DNA from: Megaustenia siamemsis
Taxonomy: Eukaryota > Mollusca > Gastropoda > Stylommatophora > Ariophantidae
Assembly (NCBI GenBank): GCA_032433765.1
Contig: JAVIAB010000124.1
Coordinates: forward strand, 95,084,438 to 95,148,437
DNA length: 64,000 nucleotides
Direction of reading: 5' to 3'
Shown here: positions 46,440 to 58,896 of the stretch, piece after piece
How positions within the stretch are numbered: position 1 is the stretch's first letter
Layout of the letters: each line of letters opens with the position of its first letter
The notes under the pieces: model-generated
The model's input: the letters and a program-made list of their open reading frames with translations, nothing else
The model's database searches: none
What the model was told of the DNA's origin: nothing
Position numbers and translations under genes: made by a program

Positions 46440-47020
46440 AACTTGGGCACAGTCAGTGATAACATCAGATGGAAGATGCAATACAGAAATAAAAAGCAGA
46501 ATAGCTCAGGCCAAAATAGCATTTCAGAAAATGAAAAAAATCTTATGCAACAAATTTATGTCAATAGAAATGAGAAAGAGAGTTCATCGATGCTATATAG
46601 AACCAATTCTGACCTATGGAGGCGAACCATGGACAATAGACAAACAAATGACAAGACGATTAGAGGCCACAGGGATTTCTCAGAAGAATGTTGAAAGTTT
46701 CCTGGACAACTAAAAAGACCAATGATACAGTTCTCAAAGAGGCCAACACAAAAAGGGAGCTCTTAAAAACATCAGAAAAAAGCAATCAACATTTTTCGGG
46801 AATATCATGAGACGAGGAAAGTTGGAATACTTGGTTACAACTGGCAAAATAAAAGGAAAGAGAGATCGCGGACGACAAAGAGAGAAAATACTGGATAGCT
46901 TGGTGTCATGGCATGGAACACAGTAAACAACAGAACTCATACGATGCACTCTAGATAGAAGATTGTGGAAGGACATGATCGCCAACGCCAACCGGTACGG
47001 CACACGATGATGATGATTAT
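46440..47020 (+). mobile_element. RTE-2 LINE 3' fragment
   Basis: ITSDGRCNTEIKSRIAQAKI, KILCNKFMSIEMRKRVHRCY, then after breaks the C-terminal region and a GATGATGATGAT tail. Close to the matching part of 53000-56190 and without internal gaps, so fairly young. Confidence 0.9.
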
Positions 47021-47235
47021 TTCAGAACTGATATCTTGGGTGTGTACGAACAATATATTAATAGTAGCCTTCTAGATTAAAACTTAAACATTTCGTTTGA
47101 ATTTATCGTTAGGTCACGCGAAGGTTCCGGTAACAAACGAACCCAGAGGTTGGCCTCAGGTTCCTGGATAGTTCGGATGCTGGCATTGTGCTAAGGGGAG
47201 TTTTGAGTTCTCTTTATTTTCTGTTAGAAACTGTT

Positions 47236-47415
47236 AACGAGAATACGGTCCTGATAATGTGGCAATTTGGATTACAACCTGGGTCATGCAAGAGCAAAAC
47301 GTGCAAGAATGGGCTAGATATGTGTACACCTTGCGAGATACTTAAATCTTCATTGTGTACACACTTCACTATCCGTTGATGGTAATTGGGCACCCATGGT
47401 TTTGTCCAGAGTGCT
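47236..47415 (+). repeat. Block shared with the 5' flanks of two receptors
   Basis: Resembles the minus strand of 4735-4355 and of 20345-20000, with an internal deletion. All three keep a GT at the same place after TATCCGTTGA-type sequence. It may be an untranslated upstream exon or simply a repeat. Confidence 0.45.
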
Positions 47416-47520
47416 GCTATGTAAACTCTAATAAGAATGAACTTTTTGGTTGGTATCTTATGTTAATATATTGTGCATAGATTACAACTTTTAACATCCA
47501 GTACTCATTTTTGTAATCAC

Positions 47521-48030
47521 AGTACATATCATCACACCCAAACATTGACACTAAATACTTACTGTTTGACACTAAATACCTCCAGTATGATTGATACAAC
47601 TGTTGCACCAATCATTTCATCAGCAGAGCCATATCTATGGAATGTTAATCTGACATTGTTCTTGAATGATGTCCAAGTTAATGAGACATCAGAAACGTGT
47701 GGCGGCAGCTACAAGAAGGGAGCGGAGAACATCAAGTTCTGCTGCTATAAAGGAGACTTGCCTTGCTATCCGAGAATTGCCTTAAATGGGATCACTGTAG
47801 TTGAAAACTTCTCTTGTGTAATCTACACATTCACATCTAAGAGTGAATCAGTGAAGGTCACAAAATCATATTCTATCTGTGGTTTTACTAACTACAGGTC
47901 ATGTGGCTTCTGTTGGATTGGAAATGATAGCTTACCACCACTGTGTGTCTATATGTTTGGAATTGGAGTCATCAATGATGGCCTAACATCATCAAGTGCT
48001 ATGACGATCATCATTTTCGGGAGGACGTGA
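47521..48030 (+). CDS. Hypothetical Cys-rich exon, possibly extracellular
   Basis: Open frame from 47473 to a stop at 48028-48030. A good acceptor (TTTTGTAATCACAG, 47524) may mark the true start. It contains sequons (NLTLFL, NETS, NFSC), paired cysteines (CGGSYKKG; FCCYKG; SCVIYTF; CGFTNYRSCGFC), and alternating hydrophobic strands, as in an Ig-like or other beta-rich ectodomain. No signal peptide or membrane span is clear. The 3' part (from about 47830) matches repeat H at the protein level, so the frame may belong to a mobile family. A CAG|GTCATG donor lies near 47897. I do not recognise the protein. Confidence 0.35.
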   Translation, partial: STYHHTQTLTLNTYCLTLNTSSMIDTTVAPIISSAEPYLWNVNLTLFLNDVQVNETSETCGGSYKKGAENIKFCCYKGDLPCYPRIALNGITVVENFSCVIYTFTSKSESVKVTKSYSICGFTNYRSCGFCWIGNDSLPPLCVYMFGIGVINDGLTSSSAMTIIIFGRT

Positions 48031-48440
48031 ACTCCCATGGTATATGGTGGATAGGCGGCAGGAACCATTGAAGGCTATGTCTGAAAAGTATTCCTTCTTG
48101 CAGTTTCCTCATATTCCAAGACCGGCTTGTTGCAGGAGTTACTGAGTTAAGTGCTCTGTGCACACCGTGAGCTGTGTGTCTCATCCGTTTTGATCCTGCT
48201 TCGATATTCCGCTTGTTTACGATGAATGATGATATCGTATGACAGCGAACAGTTGGCTGTGTTCACTTTCTGCGCGGTTTCGCCTTATGTCTTTTGGCGT
48301 GTGCTGAGACTGCTACGATGGGGACTACAGTTACCTTTCTTTGTTTGGGAGATGAGTTAGTAATTCGGATGATTCCACTGGCACGGGCGGTTGAGCAATT
48401 ATGGATTTTAATTCGTTTGCTGTGATACCGAGGCCTTCCA
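47830..48440 (+). mobile_element. Repeat H, second copy
   Basis: Matches the reverse complement of about 9060-8430 and ends in a CAATAACAATAAC tail. Similarity is strong in the last 430 bp and weaker, mainly at the protein level, before that. Confidence 0.65.
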
Positions 48441-48558
48441 TAACCAATAACAATAACAATAACTCACTGTTTTATTTCATTTCAAAATCCGTTTTGAATG
48501 GGTATGCAAAAAGTGTGGTCCTTTTCGTCTTATCTGATGGTTTAGTTGAAGCTGTTGT

Positions 48559-48607
48559 TTTTTTTTTTTTTTTGGTTGTTTTTTTTTTTTTTTTTGGGGG
48601 GGGGGGG
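48559..48607. repeat. Poly-T / poly-G homopolymer tract
   Basis: Two long T runs, then at least 12 G. Prone to assembly error. Confidence 0.9.
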
Positions 48608-48888
48608 TTGTTATAGCCGAACAGCTTCTCTCATGGCTGATTCTATCAATGTTTTACAAACACATTTGGCCACATAGTGTACAAACCAGGCCCACTGATC
48701 CACGGTGTTTCCCATCTTTTTCCCTGAATCTTTTCACTTCCATGCTTTCCTATAATACAGTCTCAAATGGTGTTATGTCATTATTTATTTGGGCTCATTA
48801 TATATTGGGATCATCGGTTTGGGTCTCATTTTGGTTGCAGTAAACATTTCAATGATCATTTTTATTTATTTTTTGCGTGAGCATTAAT

Positions 48889-49230
48889 TTCAGCATGAAG
48901 AAAAGACGACGGCCATATGTTGGACATGTGATTAAAATAGACAATAACCGAATAAAAATGCAAGCCCGCATGTGGGAACCAACAGGTAAGAGAAAAAGAG
49001 ACCGACCCAAAGAGACACTGAGAAGAACTTTGATCAGAGGAGCAAAAGCAGCAGGAATCGGCTCCCTCAAATGAGATAGAGATTCTTGCACAGAACAGAG
49101 ACAAATGGCGAAATTTGATAAAAGATCTTTGCAAGGATTGAGACTGCTAGAATTAAAAAAAAAAATAAAAGAGAAAGAGTATCTGGATCTATTCCCGGTG
49201 GGCCGGCCACGGCCCGAAAGATCAATAGAT
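48889..49230 (+). mobile_element. Non-LTR retrotransposon C-terminal remnant
   Basis: RRRPYVGHVIKIDNNRIKMQ, EPTGKRKRDRPKETLRRTLI then DRDSCTEQRQMAKF in a second frame. This GHV...GKRKRGRPK...RDxW pattern is the C-terminal block of many LINE ORF2s. Ends with a short GATAGATAG tail. Confidence 0.75.
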
Positions 49231-49439
49231 AGATGGTTCAATTTCAGAAAAAAGTTCAACTCTTTGTGCACAAAATGTTAATTATGAAAGCTGTATATTA
49301 ATTCACTAATTCCTATACTGATGCATTGAAAACACCGTTACATTAACAGTTCAATCATATAACATTTAAAACGTTAACAGGTCTACTCAGAAGAATAGGT
49401 GGTGCCCCATGTATGCTTACCATCGATGTGTGAATGCAA

Positions 49440-49740
49440 GTTAATAAAACACAAAATACGGGAAATTAATAAAATTCAAACTAAATTTATAGCTAAACAC
49501 AATTCAAACATGACAAATGAGATTTTTTGGGGACATGTTAAAAGACACAACAGCCAACTAAAAGTTATCTTGGATGGGAAATTACAAGGCAAAAGAGGCA
49601 GAGACCGGCCAACATTGTCGAATAACATTAAAAGCTGGATAAGTCAGCTTATGGCAGCATGCACTATCAAGCAAGAGACTGCGGAATGACAGTCCATGGT
49701 AGTTGGCTACCGACTTCGATGGGGATACGGCCTTCAATGA
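49440..49740 (+). mobile_element. RTE-3 LINE 3' fragment
   Basis: FWGHVKRHNSQLKVILDGKL, QGKRGRDRPTLSNNIKSWIS and a 3' end like the other RTE-3 copies. Immediately followed by a SINE-A. Confidence 0.85.
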
Positions 49741-49756
49741 GTGATAAAAGAAATTA

Positions 49757-49999
49757 GAGCCCTCGTCACGCCAAGTGGCGTAAAAGGTGTATGGTGTTAG
49801 TGACCATAATTTTTACAGACCTTCGGCGTATAATTTTTGGGGTAATGTGGTCGGTATTACGCCAGTGCCGCTTTACTTTCCCAGAAAATATCCAGTAACC
49901 ATTTAAGGCTGAGTGAGCCTGGAAGCCGTCGATCAGGATCCACCCCAACAGCTTGTCCTTTATATTTAAGTTCACTAACCACTGAGCTATCGAGGCGCC
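49757..49999 (-). mobile_element. tRNA-derived SINE (family A)
   Basis: Reverse copy with a recognisable A box (AGCTATCGAGG region) and B box (GGTGGATCCTGATC, diverged). Lies 17 bp from the RTE-3 3' end. Confidence 0.85.
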
Positions 50000-50126
50000 T
50001 TCAATGAATGCTGATTAATATACATCGTTCAGTAATGGTTCAATAGAGCTAAACTGGAAAAACACGTATTTTTTTGGTTACAGTGGAAAGTCAAAAATGT
50101 TGATCTGTTGGGCACACTAATAATAT

Positions 50127-50127
50127 A

Positions 50128-50200
<73 letters not shown>
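50127..50200. repeat. (TG)n(TA)n compound microsatellite
   Basis: TG run passing into a long TA run. Confidence 0.93.
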
Positions 50201-50204
<4 letters not shown>

Positions 50205-50465
50205 AGTTGGGTAAAATATGACACGATGAGACACAACTTTTGATAGTATTAAACGATTGATAGGAAGAACTCAAAGTCTACTTGTCAGCTTTGCGAGCAG
50301 TGGTGATTGTGGGCATAATGACGTCAGCTGTTTATAGCGCGCATTGATGAAAACATCACAAACTTTGGGTGACTTCGGGATTTTGTCTGAGCACGTAGGA
50401 CACAATAATTATATATGGTTTGGGGATGGGACATAAGTGCTTTTAAAACTTGTAAAAATAGATGT

Positions 50466-50805
50466 TCATCATCAAGTACCGGGCCTGCTGGCGTAGGTGA
50501 TCATGTCTCTCCACAACTTTCGAACCCAACAGCTATTTATCATTTCTGTTGTTGTCCTTCTGCCAAGCCATTCTCTTAAGCCATGCTGTTATTTTTGCTC
50601 TTTGCTTTCGCTCTATCTCTTCGTCTTTCAATTTTTCCAGTTGTTACAATATATTCCAGCTGTTCTCTTCTCATTACATGGCCACAAAATGATGATTGTT
50701 TCTTCCTAATATTGGAAATTAGCTCTCGATTTACTTTGACCTCTCTCAGAACATCTTCATTACTCTTCTTAGATGTTCATGGTACTCTCAACATTCTTCT
50801 AAATA
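50466..50805 (-). mobile_element. RTE-1 LINE 3' fragment
   Basis: Minus-strand match to the RTE-1 end, with the boundary ATCATCAAGTACCGGGCCTG on the plus strand. Frame broken. Confidence 0.83.
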
Positions 50806-52414
50806 GATGTTACGAGCCTAATAATCTTTCATCATTTCTGGTCTTGAACCTGACAGGAAAGGTTAGTGTTTTGGTCGTTAAGTTCAACCTCGGCTTTAAT
50901 ATTAGTCACTCTATCTCTGTTTATTCTTTAATCGCCTTCATTTATGACTACATTTTATCATTGGACATAGTAAATTACAAAAAGAAACAACTTTCCGCTG
51001 ATGTTACAGGGTTGTGATGTTCTTTCTTGTATTATATCTCTATCTCTTTATTATTATAGTTGCTTAATGGTCACTGCACATCACAACATTGAGGTAACAT
51101 GTAAGATCATGACAGAGTCTTTCTTTAACAATAATGATAATCAGTTTATTGATTTCGCCGTGATACAATATAGTGGATGCACTTCTCTGAATCTAATGTT
51201 CTTAAGTTCTGGACATGCGTAGGTTACTACTGATGATTATGCAATGTCCATTAGTGCATACTGTCATATAACATTGTTCATCAGACATCATTCAACTTAT
51301 CTACTTACGACATGTAAGATTCTTGAAATACTTCAACATGGAAACACAATCACTTCACACTAAAGTCATAATATTCTTGATCAACTATCTATCAAGAATA
51401 ACTTCTAAACTGACTTGAACTATACTTGGAGATTCTAACTTCTGAACTACTGACTTCACTTCTAATCTTAACTTCTAGCTGTTCTGACTCTAACTGTTTC
51501 CAAACTACTTAACTGCTTCTACTTCTAACGTCTGACTGACTTAACTTTCTGACTTAAACTTGTTTCTCACCCTGTCCTAACTTAACTTAAAACTGTTGTG
51601 CAGGACTTTAAGTACTCCAGCTCTCACTCTACGTCTGAACGTCCGTAACCAATCAGATCGTCGCACCTGACCACTCGCGACTCTCTCTCTGGTCACCTGC
51701 AGTACCCGTGTCCGATGACTTGCTTATTCGGTGACTAACACCTGAACTTTCCCAAATTTGGACAAAAACATCCTGTTTCCCCGAATCTCTACGACCTATT
51801 TGGAATAACATTACCTCATCCTGGTAGCCTGATGACCACTTGACCGTTCCATGACTTTGACAATAACAACTTACTTGCATGGACAATCGTGGAGATTTTA
51901 CAACAACATCACGAGGTCGATGCGTGTTATGTATGTGATGGTCACCCTCACAACAACTGGGCGAGTGGAGATTCATGGAAACTCTCCCTCAACTATTATA
52001 TCTAGGTCAAGTCATGACCCTCTCTACTTCGGTGGGTGTCTACTACCCCTACCTGAGCTTACTCTCTCACTCTGACTAACTGTTATTCCTGGAAAATTAC
52101 CATAGTTAAAATCTGCTGGTCGCCACTATATGATACTGCTATCTGTCTATTGAGAAGCGGTAATAATTCAGTATCTGCTCTCATTAGCATACTCTGTTAC
52201 ACTGAAAGCAACTTCTCTATTGTCTTATATAATATAGAGTAGGGAAGCAACGTTCTCCCATATATTTAGTATCCGTAGAGATGAGAGAGAAAGTTTAGCA
52301 GAGTTATAGTGTGGCAAGTCTTCTCGTTTGTGGTGTTGAAAATGTCAATTTTGATTCAATAGTAAACTGTTTCATTGTTCAATAAACACGTTTATGGATT
52401 CCTGTTCGTCAACT
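50806..52414. other. No gene; G-poor pyrimidine-rich tract
   Basis: About 51400-51600 is a degenerate ACTTCTAACT-type array, and the plus strand is short of G as far as about 52080. I see no LTR, terminal repeat or coding frame. Confidence 0.45.
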
Positions 52415-52432
52415 TCATTTTATAATCCCTTA

Positions 52433-52699
52433 TCATTTTTTTACGGGTAGGCTGGTGTCTTTGAAAAGGTCAAAGCTTGTTACAAACTTCTTCATATTTG
52501 TGCCGGACGTTCTCGTATAAGAATCCTTTTTTCTATTCAGATCGCCCACCTTCTTCTTGGTATACCCCTGTATCGTCTTCCCTTTTGCCTCTTCATCCAT
52601 TATGTTTTCTCTGTATATCATATGCATCCTGTTTGTTTTTCGAGCTCTAACCGCCATTTCTTCATTAAGAAGAGTGTAAATGTTCTTGCTTACATCATA
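52433..52699 (-). other. Unidentified open frame
   Basis: Basic, hydrophilic frame of about 89 codons upstream of its stop, including YDVSKNIYTLLNEEMAVRAR and ENIMDEEAKGKTIQGYTKKK. Not recognised. Composition is protein-like, but there is no supporting neighbour, splice signal or homologue in the window; it may be a transposon remnant. Confidence 0.25.
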
Positions 52700-52999
52700 C
52701 GACGATGTAGATTACGTTCCTAGCATATTCAGTTTGGCTTATCTCCTGTCTTGGAAATTCTATTAAGAGTTTCTCACTTATCCATTTCTTATTTTCTCTG
52801 TTTATGTGTGTAATCGACTGCGTTAGTTGCAACGTTTCTTGTAAAGTTTTTGGGGAAACCCCTGTTTATTTCAGCGTCTGATTTGTCCATTGTGCTTGAT
52901 AGTGAAAAAGTTGGTTTTTGTTTTTCGATGCCTTAAGTACACGCAAGATTACACGATAATAAACGATGGTAATCTATTTATGTATTCCAATAAACTCCC

Positions 53000-55081
53000 G
53001 TTTAGCCCCCGCTATCAAGGTTATGTGAAGCCATTGGAGCAGGTGGTGGATGGTGTTGTGGGAGCAGCCGACAAGTAGTGCCGGTTATGGTCCCCACACC
53101 GCGATGGCAGGCAGAGGATCTCATGTATAGAGACAATGGCTGCGATCTCCGACTAGTACAGTCACTGCCAAGAAGGAAAGGAATAACAAACTACCTTTTT
53201 ATATTGCCTAGACTAATCATGACAAATCACAACTTAATATCTACAGCTAACGACGTTAATGTGGACTCTCGTCCGGTATGGAGCGTCATTTGCTACGGGA
53301 GACACCCGATCGTCATGAAGCTAATGTACGCAAGATAAAAAATAAAGAGACACAAGCAATAGGAATTTGGAACATTAGATCAGCATTCCAGGTTGGTAAA
53401 CTAGAAAACATCAATCAAGAAATGAAGAGAATGAAATTGAACATCTTGGGACTATGTGAAATGAGATGGAATGGAGCAGGTTATTACAACGCGACAGCGG
53501 AAATGTAATCTACTCTGGGGGAACCACACGCGAAAGAGGTGTAATCATCATGTTAGATAGAGAAAGAAGCAAAACAGTGAAAGGATTTTAGCCAATATCA
53601 GACAGAATTCTGCTAGTAAAATTGAGAGGTAGACCAATGGATATCAACATAATTCAAGCCCATGCCCCAACAAGTAATAGCGAAGAAGACATTTACGCAT
53701 TTTACAATGAGCTAGAGATGAACATGGAACAGTGTAAATCCAAAGAAATAACTATTATATTAGATGGTTTCAATGCAAAGGTAGGAATAGCTAAAGTGCA
53801 AAATGTGACTGGAGGGCATGGCCTTGGAGAGACGAATGATAGAGGGGATAGACTGATAGATTGGGCAAAGACACATGAAATGATTATAGGTAACACCTGG
53901 TTCAAACATCACCCTAGGCGACTATAGCTATGGCAAAGCCCAGACAAAAAAGTACACAATCAAATTTATTGTATACTGGTACAGAGAAGATTCAGGAATG
54001 GTCTAACATCTGTTAAAAGAAGGCCAGGAGCAGATTGCAATAGTGACCATGTACCAGTAGTAGAAAATATAAGATTAAAAGTGCGGAAGGCACATAAATC
54101 ACCAAGAAATTTAAAATTAGAACTAGATATGCTAAGAGTAGATAAACAGATGAGTAATACTTACAGCTCGATAGTACAAAATAGATATAATGCTATTGGT
54201 AAAATACAGGACATCAAGAAGAAGTGGTAATGCTCAAACAATCGATTCAATAAACATCAAAAGAAGTAGTACCCGTGACCAAAAGAATCAACAAAAAGAA
54301 ATGGATGACAGAAGAAATATTACAACTAATGAATGAAAGAAGAAAACATAAGAAAGAAAAACGGACATACAAAATATTGCACAAAGAGATCCAAAACAAA
54401 TGCAGAGAAGCAAAGGTAAGGATGGTTAAAACAGAAATGTGAAGAAATGGAAAAAAAACAACAACAGAAAGACTCAAAATTTATGCACAATCAGTTAAAT
54501 GACTTAACAGGAAGAAAAGAAGTCCAAGTTTCAGGATGTGTGAAATCAAAGGAAGGAAATATAATAATGGGACAGGAGAAGACAATAGAAAGATGGACAG
54601 AATATATCAGTCAACTCTATGATGATGAAAGACCAGAGTTAAACAATTCAAACAAAGACACATGACTACCAATTATTCAGAGTGAAGTGGAGGACACAAT
54701 TCAACACATGAAAAGAGGCAAAGCTCCAGGTCCCGACAATATAACAATCGAAGAGATAAATGCATTAGGAGAGCTGGCAGTACAAATCATAACAAAACAA
54801 CTCAATGACATATATAACACTGGACACATACCAAAAATCTACTAAAATCTGTCTTTGTAGCCATACCGAAGAATTCAGGCGCCACTGATTGTGAAGACCA
54901 TCGCATTATTAGTCTCATGAGTCATATGGCTAAAATATTACTAAGAATCATCATGAAGCGTGTAAGGAATATAATAAAATCAGAAATGACTGAGAAACAA
55001 TGTGGATTTGTGGAAGGAAAGGGCACCAATAATGCAATATACATCTTAAGAGCATTGATAGAAAGACCTATGGAGATAAAG

Positions 55082-55117
<36 letters not shown>

Positions 55118-56190
55118 TTTATAGACTACACAAAAGCATTTGATAAAGTAAAGCATGTGGAAAAAATAAATATGTTGGAGAAATTAAACATTGATGGCAA
55201 GGACCTGCGAATCATAAAAAAACATATACTGGCAAAAAACAGTAGTAATACGAATTAACAACCCAACAGGATAATTTCAATTTATAAAACAAGGAGTCAG
55301 ACAAGGATGTGTTCTGTCGGTGGATTTGTTTTCACTTCACAGCGAACATATTATAAGATCAATAGTAGACCAAAAAGGAATTAAAGTGAAGCGGTCACAA
55401 CATAAATAATTTGCCACTTGCGGATTACACAGTCTTAATAGCAGAGAATGAACTACAAGAAATGATAGATATACTAGTAAAGAAAGCAACAAGAAGGGTC
55501 TCAATGTGAATAGTAAGAAAACAGAAGTAATGGTCATGTCGAAGAAATAATCATCACCATCATGCAGCATAAAAATAGACGAGAAAATCTGAAACAAGTG
55601 CAACGTTTCAAATACTTAGGCACAATAATTACATCAGATGGGAGATGCAATACAGAAATAAAAAGCAGAATAGCTCAGGCCAAAATAGCATTTCAGAAAA
55701 TGAAAAATATCTTATGCAACAAATCTTTGTCAATAGAAATGAGAAAGAGAGTTCATCTGTGCTATATAGAACCAATTGTGACCTATGGAAGCGAATCATG
55801 GACAGTAGACAAACAAATGAAAAGACGATTAGAGGCCACAGAGATGGGATTTCTCAGAAGAATGTTGAAAGTTCCCTGGACAGCTAAAAAGACCAATGAT
55901 GAAGTTCTCAAAGAGGCCAACGCAAAAAGGAAGCTCCTAAAAACATCAGAAAGAAACAATCAACATTTGTCGGAAACATCATGAGAAGAGGAAAGCTGGA
56001 ATACTTGGTTACAACTGGGAAAATAAAAGGATAAAGGGATCGCGGACGACAAAGAGAGAAATACTGTATAGCTTGGTGTCATGGCATGGAAAACAGTCAA
56101 CAACAGAACTGATACGATGTACTGTGGATAGACGATTGTGAAAGGACATGATTGCCTAAGCCAACCAGTATGGCACATGATGATGGTGAT
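53000..56190 (+). mobile_element. RTE-2 LINE, near full length, inactivated
   Basis: The longest LINE here. The endonuclease domain begins QAIGIWNIRSAFQVGKLENI (53355) and continues LGLCEMRWNGAG, INIIQAHAPTSNSEEDIYAF, ILDGFNAKVG and IGNTWFKHHPRRL. The reverse transcriptase has KAPGPDNITIEEIN, ISLMSHMAKILLRIIMKRV, CFIDYTKAFDKVKH and KQGVRQGCVLSV; the catalytic box is decayed to LADYT. Then FKYLGTIITSDGRCNTEIKS, ESWTVDKQMKRRLEATEM, VPWTAKKTNDEVLKEANAKR, a GRQREK end and a GATGATGATGATCC tail. Frameshifts, stops and an internal (TA)n at 55086-55115 inactivate it. Domain order and tail fit the RTE/BovB clade; the 5' boundary is uncertain. Confidence 0.92.
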
Positions 56191-56269
56191 GATGATCCTA
56201 TAAAGCTATGCAATATTTTAGCGTGATGTTTTATTTAGAGATTGTTATAGCTGTTATAGTCTGTTCCCC

Positions 56270-56270
56270 A

Positions 56271-56347
<77 letters not shown>
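56270..56347. repeat. (TG)n microsatellite
   Basis: Pure TG run of about 38 units, the longest dinucleotide array in the window. Confidence 0.97.
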
Positions 56348-56351
<4 letters not shown>

Positions 56352-58646
56352 ACTTCTACAACGATAATTCACGCAGAACAACCGCTCATTTCATTGACCC
56401 ACAGACGTTTTTTCCTAAATGTCTTGGTGTCTGGTGTTTTGAAAATGATGCATAACAACCATCAAAAAATAAATCTTTCTGTGTGTTAACATCCTCGTTT
56501 GTTGGTGCGTGGCATTGTATGACAGTAAGATTAAGGTATTTTGTTTGGTATCGTGTTGTAATGATTCTTTTGTTGACTGAGTCGTAGGCTGTTACTAGTG
56601 ATTTTTTCTGATTTACTTAATGTAATTATTACCACACCTTCTGTATGATGGCTATAAGTTTTTGTTTAATTTGCTGACGCCTATTCTTACATGCACTTGC
56701 CCATCTACACTCACTAACACGAAGAATATCCTAATAATAACCCTTAGCTTCTTACAGATGCAAAGTTTCAACATCTTTAAGGTAAGAAAGGCTGTTGTTT
56801 GTAACGATAAATCATAAATTATGTAGTTCCTATCCGGTCGAAGACGGCATATGAGGCAGAAATCATAACTCTCCATATACGACGATTCACTGCAAAGTCT
56901 TGTTTAGTTGTTTAGCTCGTAATGCACTTGCTCTATATAAACTTGAATGATATTATATATTTAGAAATATGTTTCAAGATGGTATGAAAGGAGAAGCGTT
57001 CAAGAGCTGACTGGCGATTCGTGCAACTCTTTATGTGATAGATTATATTTAGAGTTCTGAACATTGCTGACTGGAGCCACAGGGAGGAAAGACTTGCAGT
57101 TACAAAGACTGGCCTGTGTACTTTTCAAAAGAAGCCATTTAATGCAAAACACATACTTTAATTGTCGTTTTTCCACAAAAGACGTGCAGAACGGGATACG
57201 ACAATCATTAAACAAAACATATTTTGTTAAAAGCATGAATGGCATATACTGATCTTTAAAACTATTGATTTTCTGTTAACGGAAACACAAAAGAGAGAAC
57301 ATCTTTGGTACAAACAATGAGAACGGAAATAAATAATTATATATGTGTACACCGGCTTCTGTTTACTTATATTCTCAGAATAACGTAGCTAAAATAAGCT
57401 TCTAGTCACTGACTCCTTTGTCTGCGTGTGTCCACAAATCAGGAAGAACTATTTCCTGAACTATTTCTAGCTACAGTTTCTTCATTTATCTGTTATAATT
57501 GTGGTATAATGAGTGGCTTAGGTATGACATCCTTACTGTTTTCTAATATATACAATTCATTATTTGACTTATCCCTTAGAAAAATAAATGACCACACAGT
57601 TACACAAATTAGGATTCTACCTTTCTTGTATTCACGATATTTATCAGGGTTGTGTTTGAAAACATCACGGATATTAGGAATAAAATAAAATTCATTCCAC
57701 CCCCCACCCTTCCACCCCAAGGAATTTTATTATGCATCTTTCCAGTAATTTCCCTGTGTATTGTTTATGCCAGTAGCTGTAATGTCTATGCAGTAAAATA
57801 AAGCAATACATGTGAAATGCAAAATAATTTCACAACCAGGCAATTATTATAAGATAATTCGTCTCGGCATAAGGCAATTACAAATGTCACTAATTATGAA
57901 TGATGTAAGAAATATCGTATTTTTAGACAAAGCGTGTCTTTCACAAAATATATGTTCGGAATAATTCATTGATCTGTTAAGTATAATACAACATGTACAC
58001 ATTATTCACAATTTGTGGCCTGCGTGTATACATTACATTGTGTTTATGAAACATAAATATATCCCTAATGATTATTGATACAACTGCTAACTACTCGTGC
58101 AGCATCTATCGCTAATGTTTTATTTCTATAGATAATAATCCCTCAAAATAGAACCATACCATCTTCGAATATCAACTTAGGTTTTAAAAAGGAAAACTCT
58201 AGCATTTCTGCCATCACAAATTTCACAGATTAAAAGGAAAATACAATGTTTTGGAAAGACAAACCAAAATCTATTTCACATGCACATATAATTATTACGT
58301 TGAGTAACGTAAAACAAAACACACATTTGAAACCATTCCGTGAATAGAAGCATATAATTACCAAACATCCGGTTTAGTGCATCATCATCATGTCGCATGT
58401 CCTTTGCAGAACTTTACAATTATTACAACCAATTAGAAAGAATATTTACCTCTAGCCAGATCACTCACAGAACGTTGCATTCACCATAACCCGTGTGAGC
58501 AAATCTGTCTATGTCCACCCACTACTTCTATTGCTATCTTCAAGCCCTCTTTGGTGTTTTGAAATCACCTTCTTCTGAAGCTTCAGGTTAAATCCACTAG
58601 ACTTAAATACGATTCCCTTTTAGACTGCAATAATTTAAAAAGAAAA
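56348..58646. other. 5' flank of the last receptor, no gene seen
   Basis: AT-rich. Includes a SINE-B fragment at 56826-56875 (minus; GTCGAAGACGGCATATGAGG). An acceptor-like TTCCCTTTTAG at 58623 lies 23 bp before the receptor ATG, so an untranslated exon may lie upstream. Confidence 0.5.
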
Positions 58647-58896
58647 ATGAAAGAATTACGCACACTTCGGCTGAGAAACGTGACAAAATTGATCGAGACG
58701 CACAAAACGAACATGGACGTTGATGTGGAATTGTTTTTTGCGCTTTTCAGCGATTCTTCTATTTTAATTTTCCAGTGGGTGGTTTTAGCCTCTTTGTGTC
58801 AGTTAATCTCTATTTTTGGAACTATCTCTAACATTATCAACATTATTTGCTTTGTTAAACAAGGTTTCGAGGATCCTGTCAACATCAGTCTTTTGG
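58647..58896 (+). CDS. Class A GPCR, exon 1 (N-terminus and TM1), gene runs off the right edge
   Basis: The ATG at 58647 gives 83 codons plus one base, ending CTTTTGG|GTAATG. It has a sequon at N11 (NVT), TM1 at about residues 40-70 (ILIFQWVVLASLCQLISIFG ... NIINIICFV) and KQGFEDPVNISLL. A second ATG at residue 23 (MDVDVELF) is possible. The phase-1 junction with exon 2 at 60664 restores GLAISDLG. No exon 3 is found before 64000, so the gene is incomplete here. Confidence 0.87.

Noticed and set aside
50806..52414. LTR retrotransposon in the G-poor region
   Set aside because: No direct terminal repeats, primer-binding site, gag/pol motif or TG...CA ends could be found by eye.
57428..57720. 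Two opposing open frames of 75-86 codons
   Set aside because: Neither has sequons, motifs, splice context or a paralogue in the window. The minus frame (GWNEFYFIPNIRDVF) looks slightly protein-like, but this is not enough.
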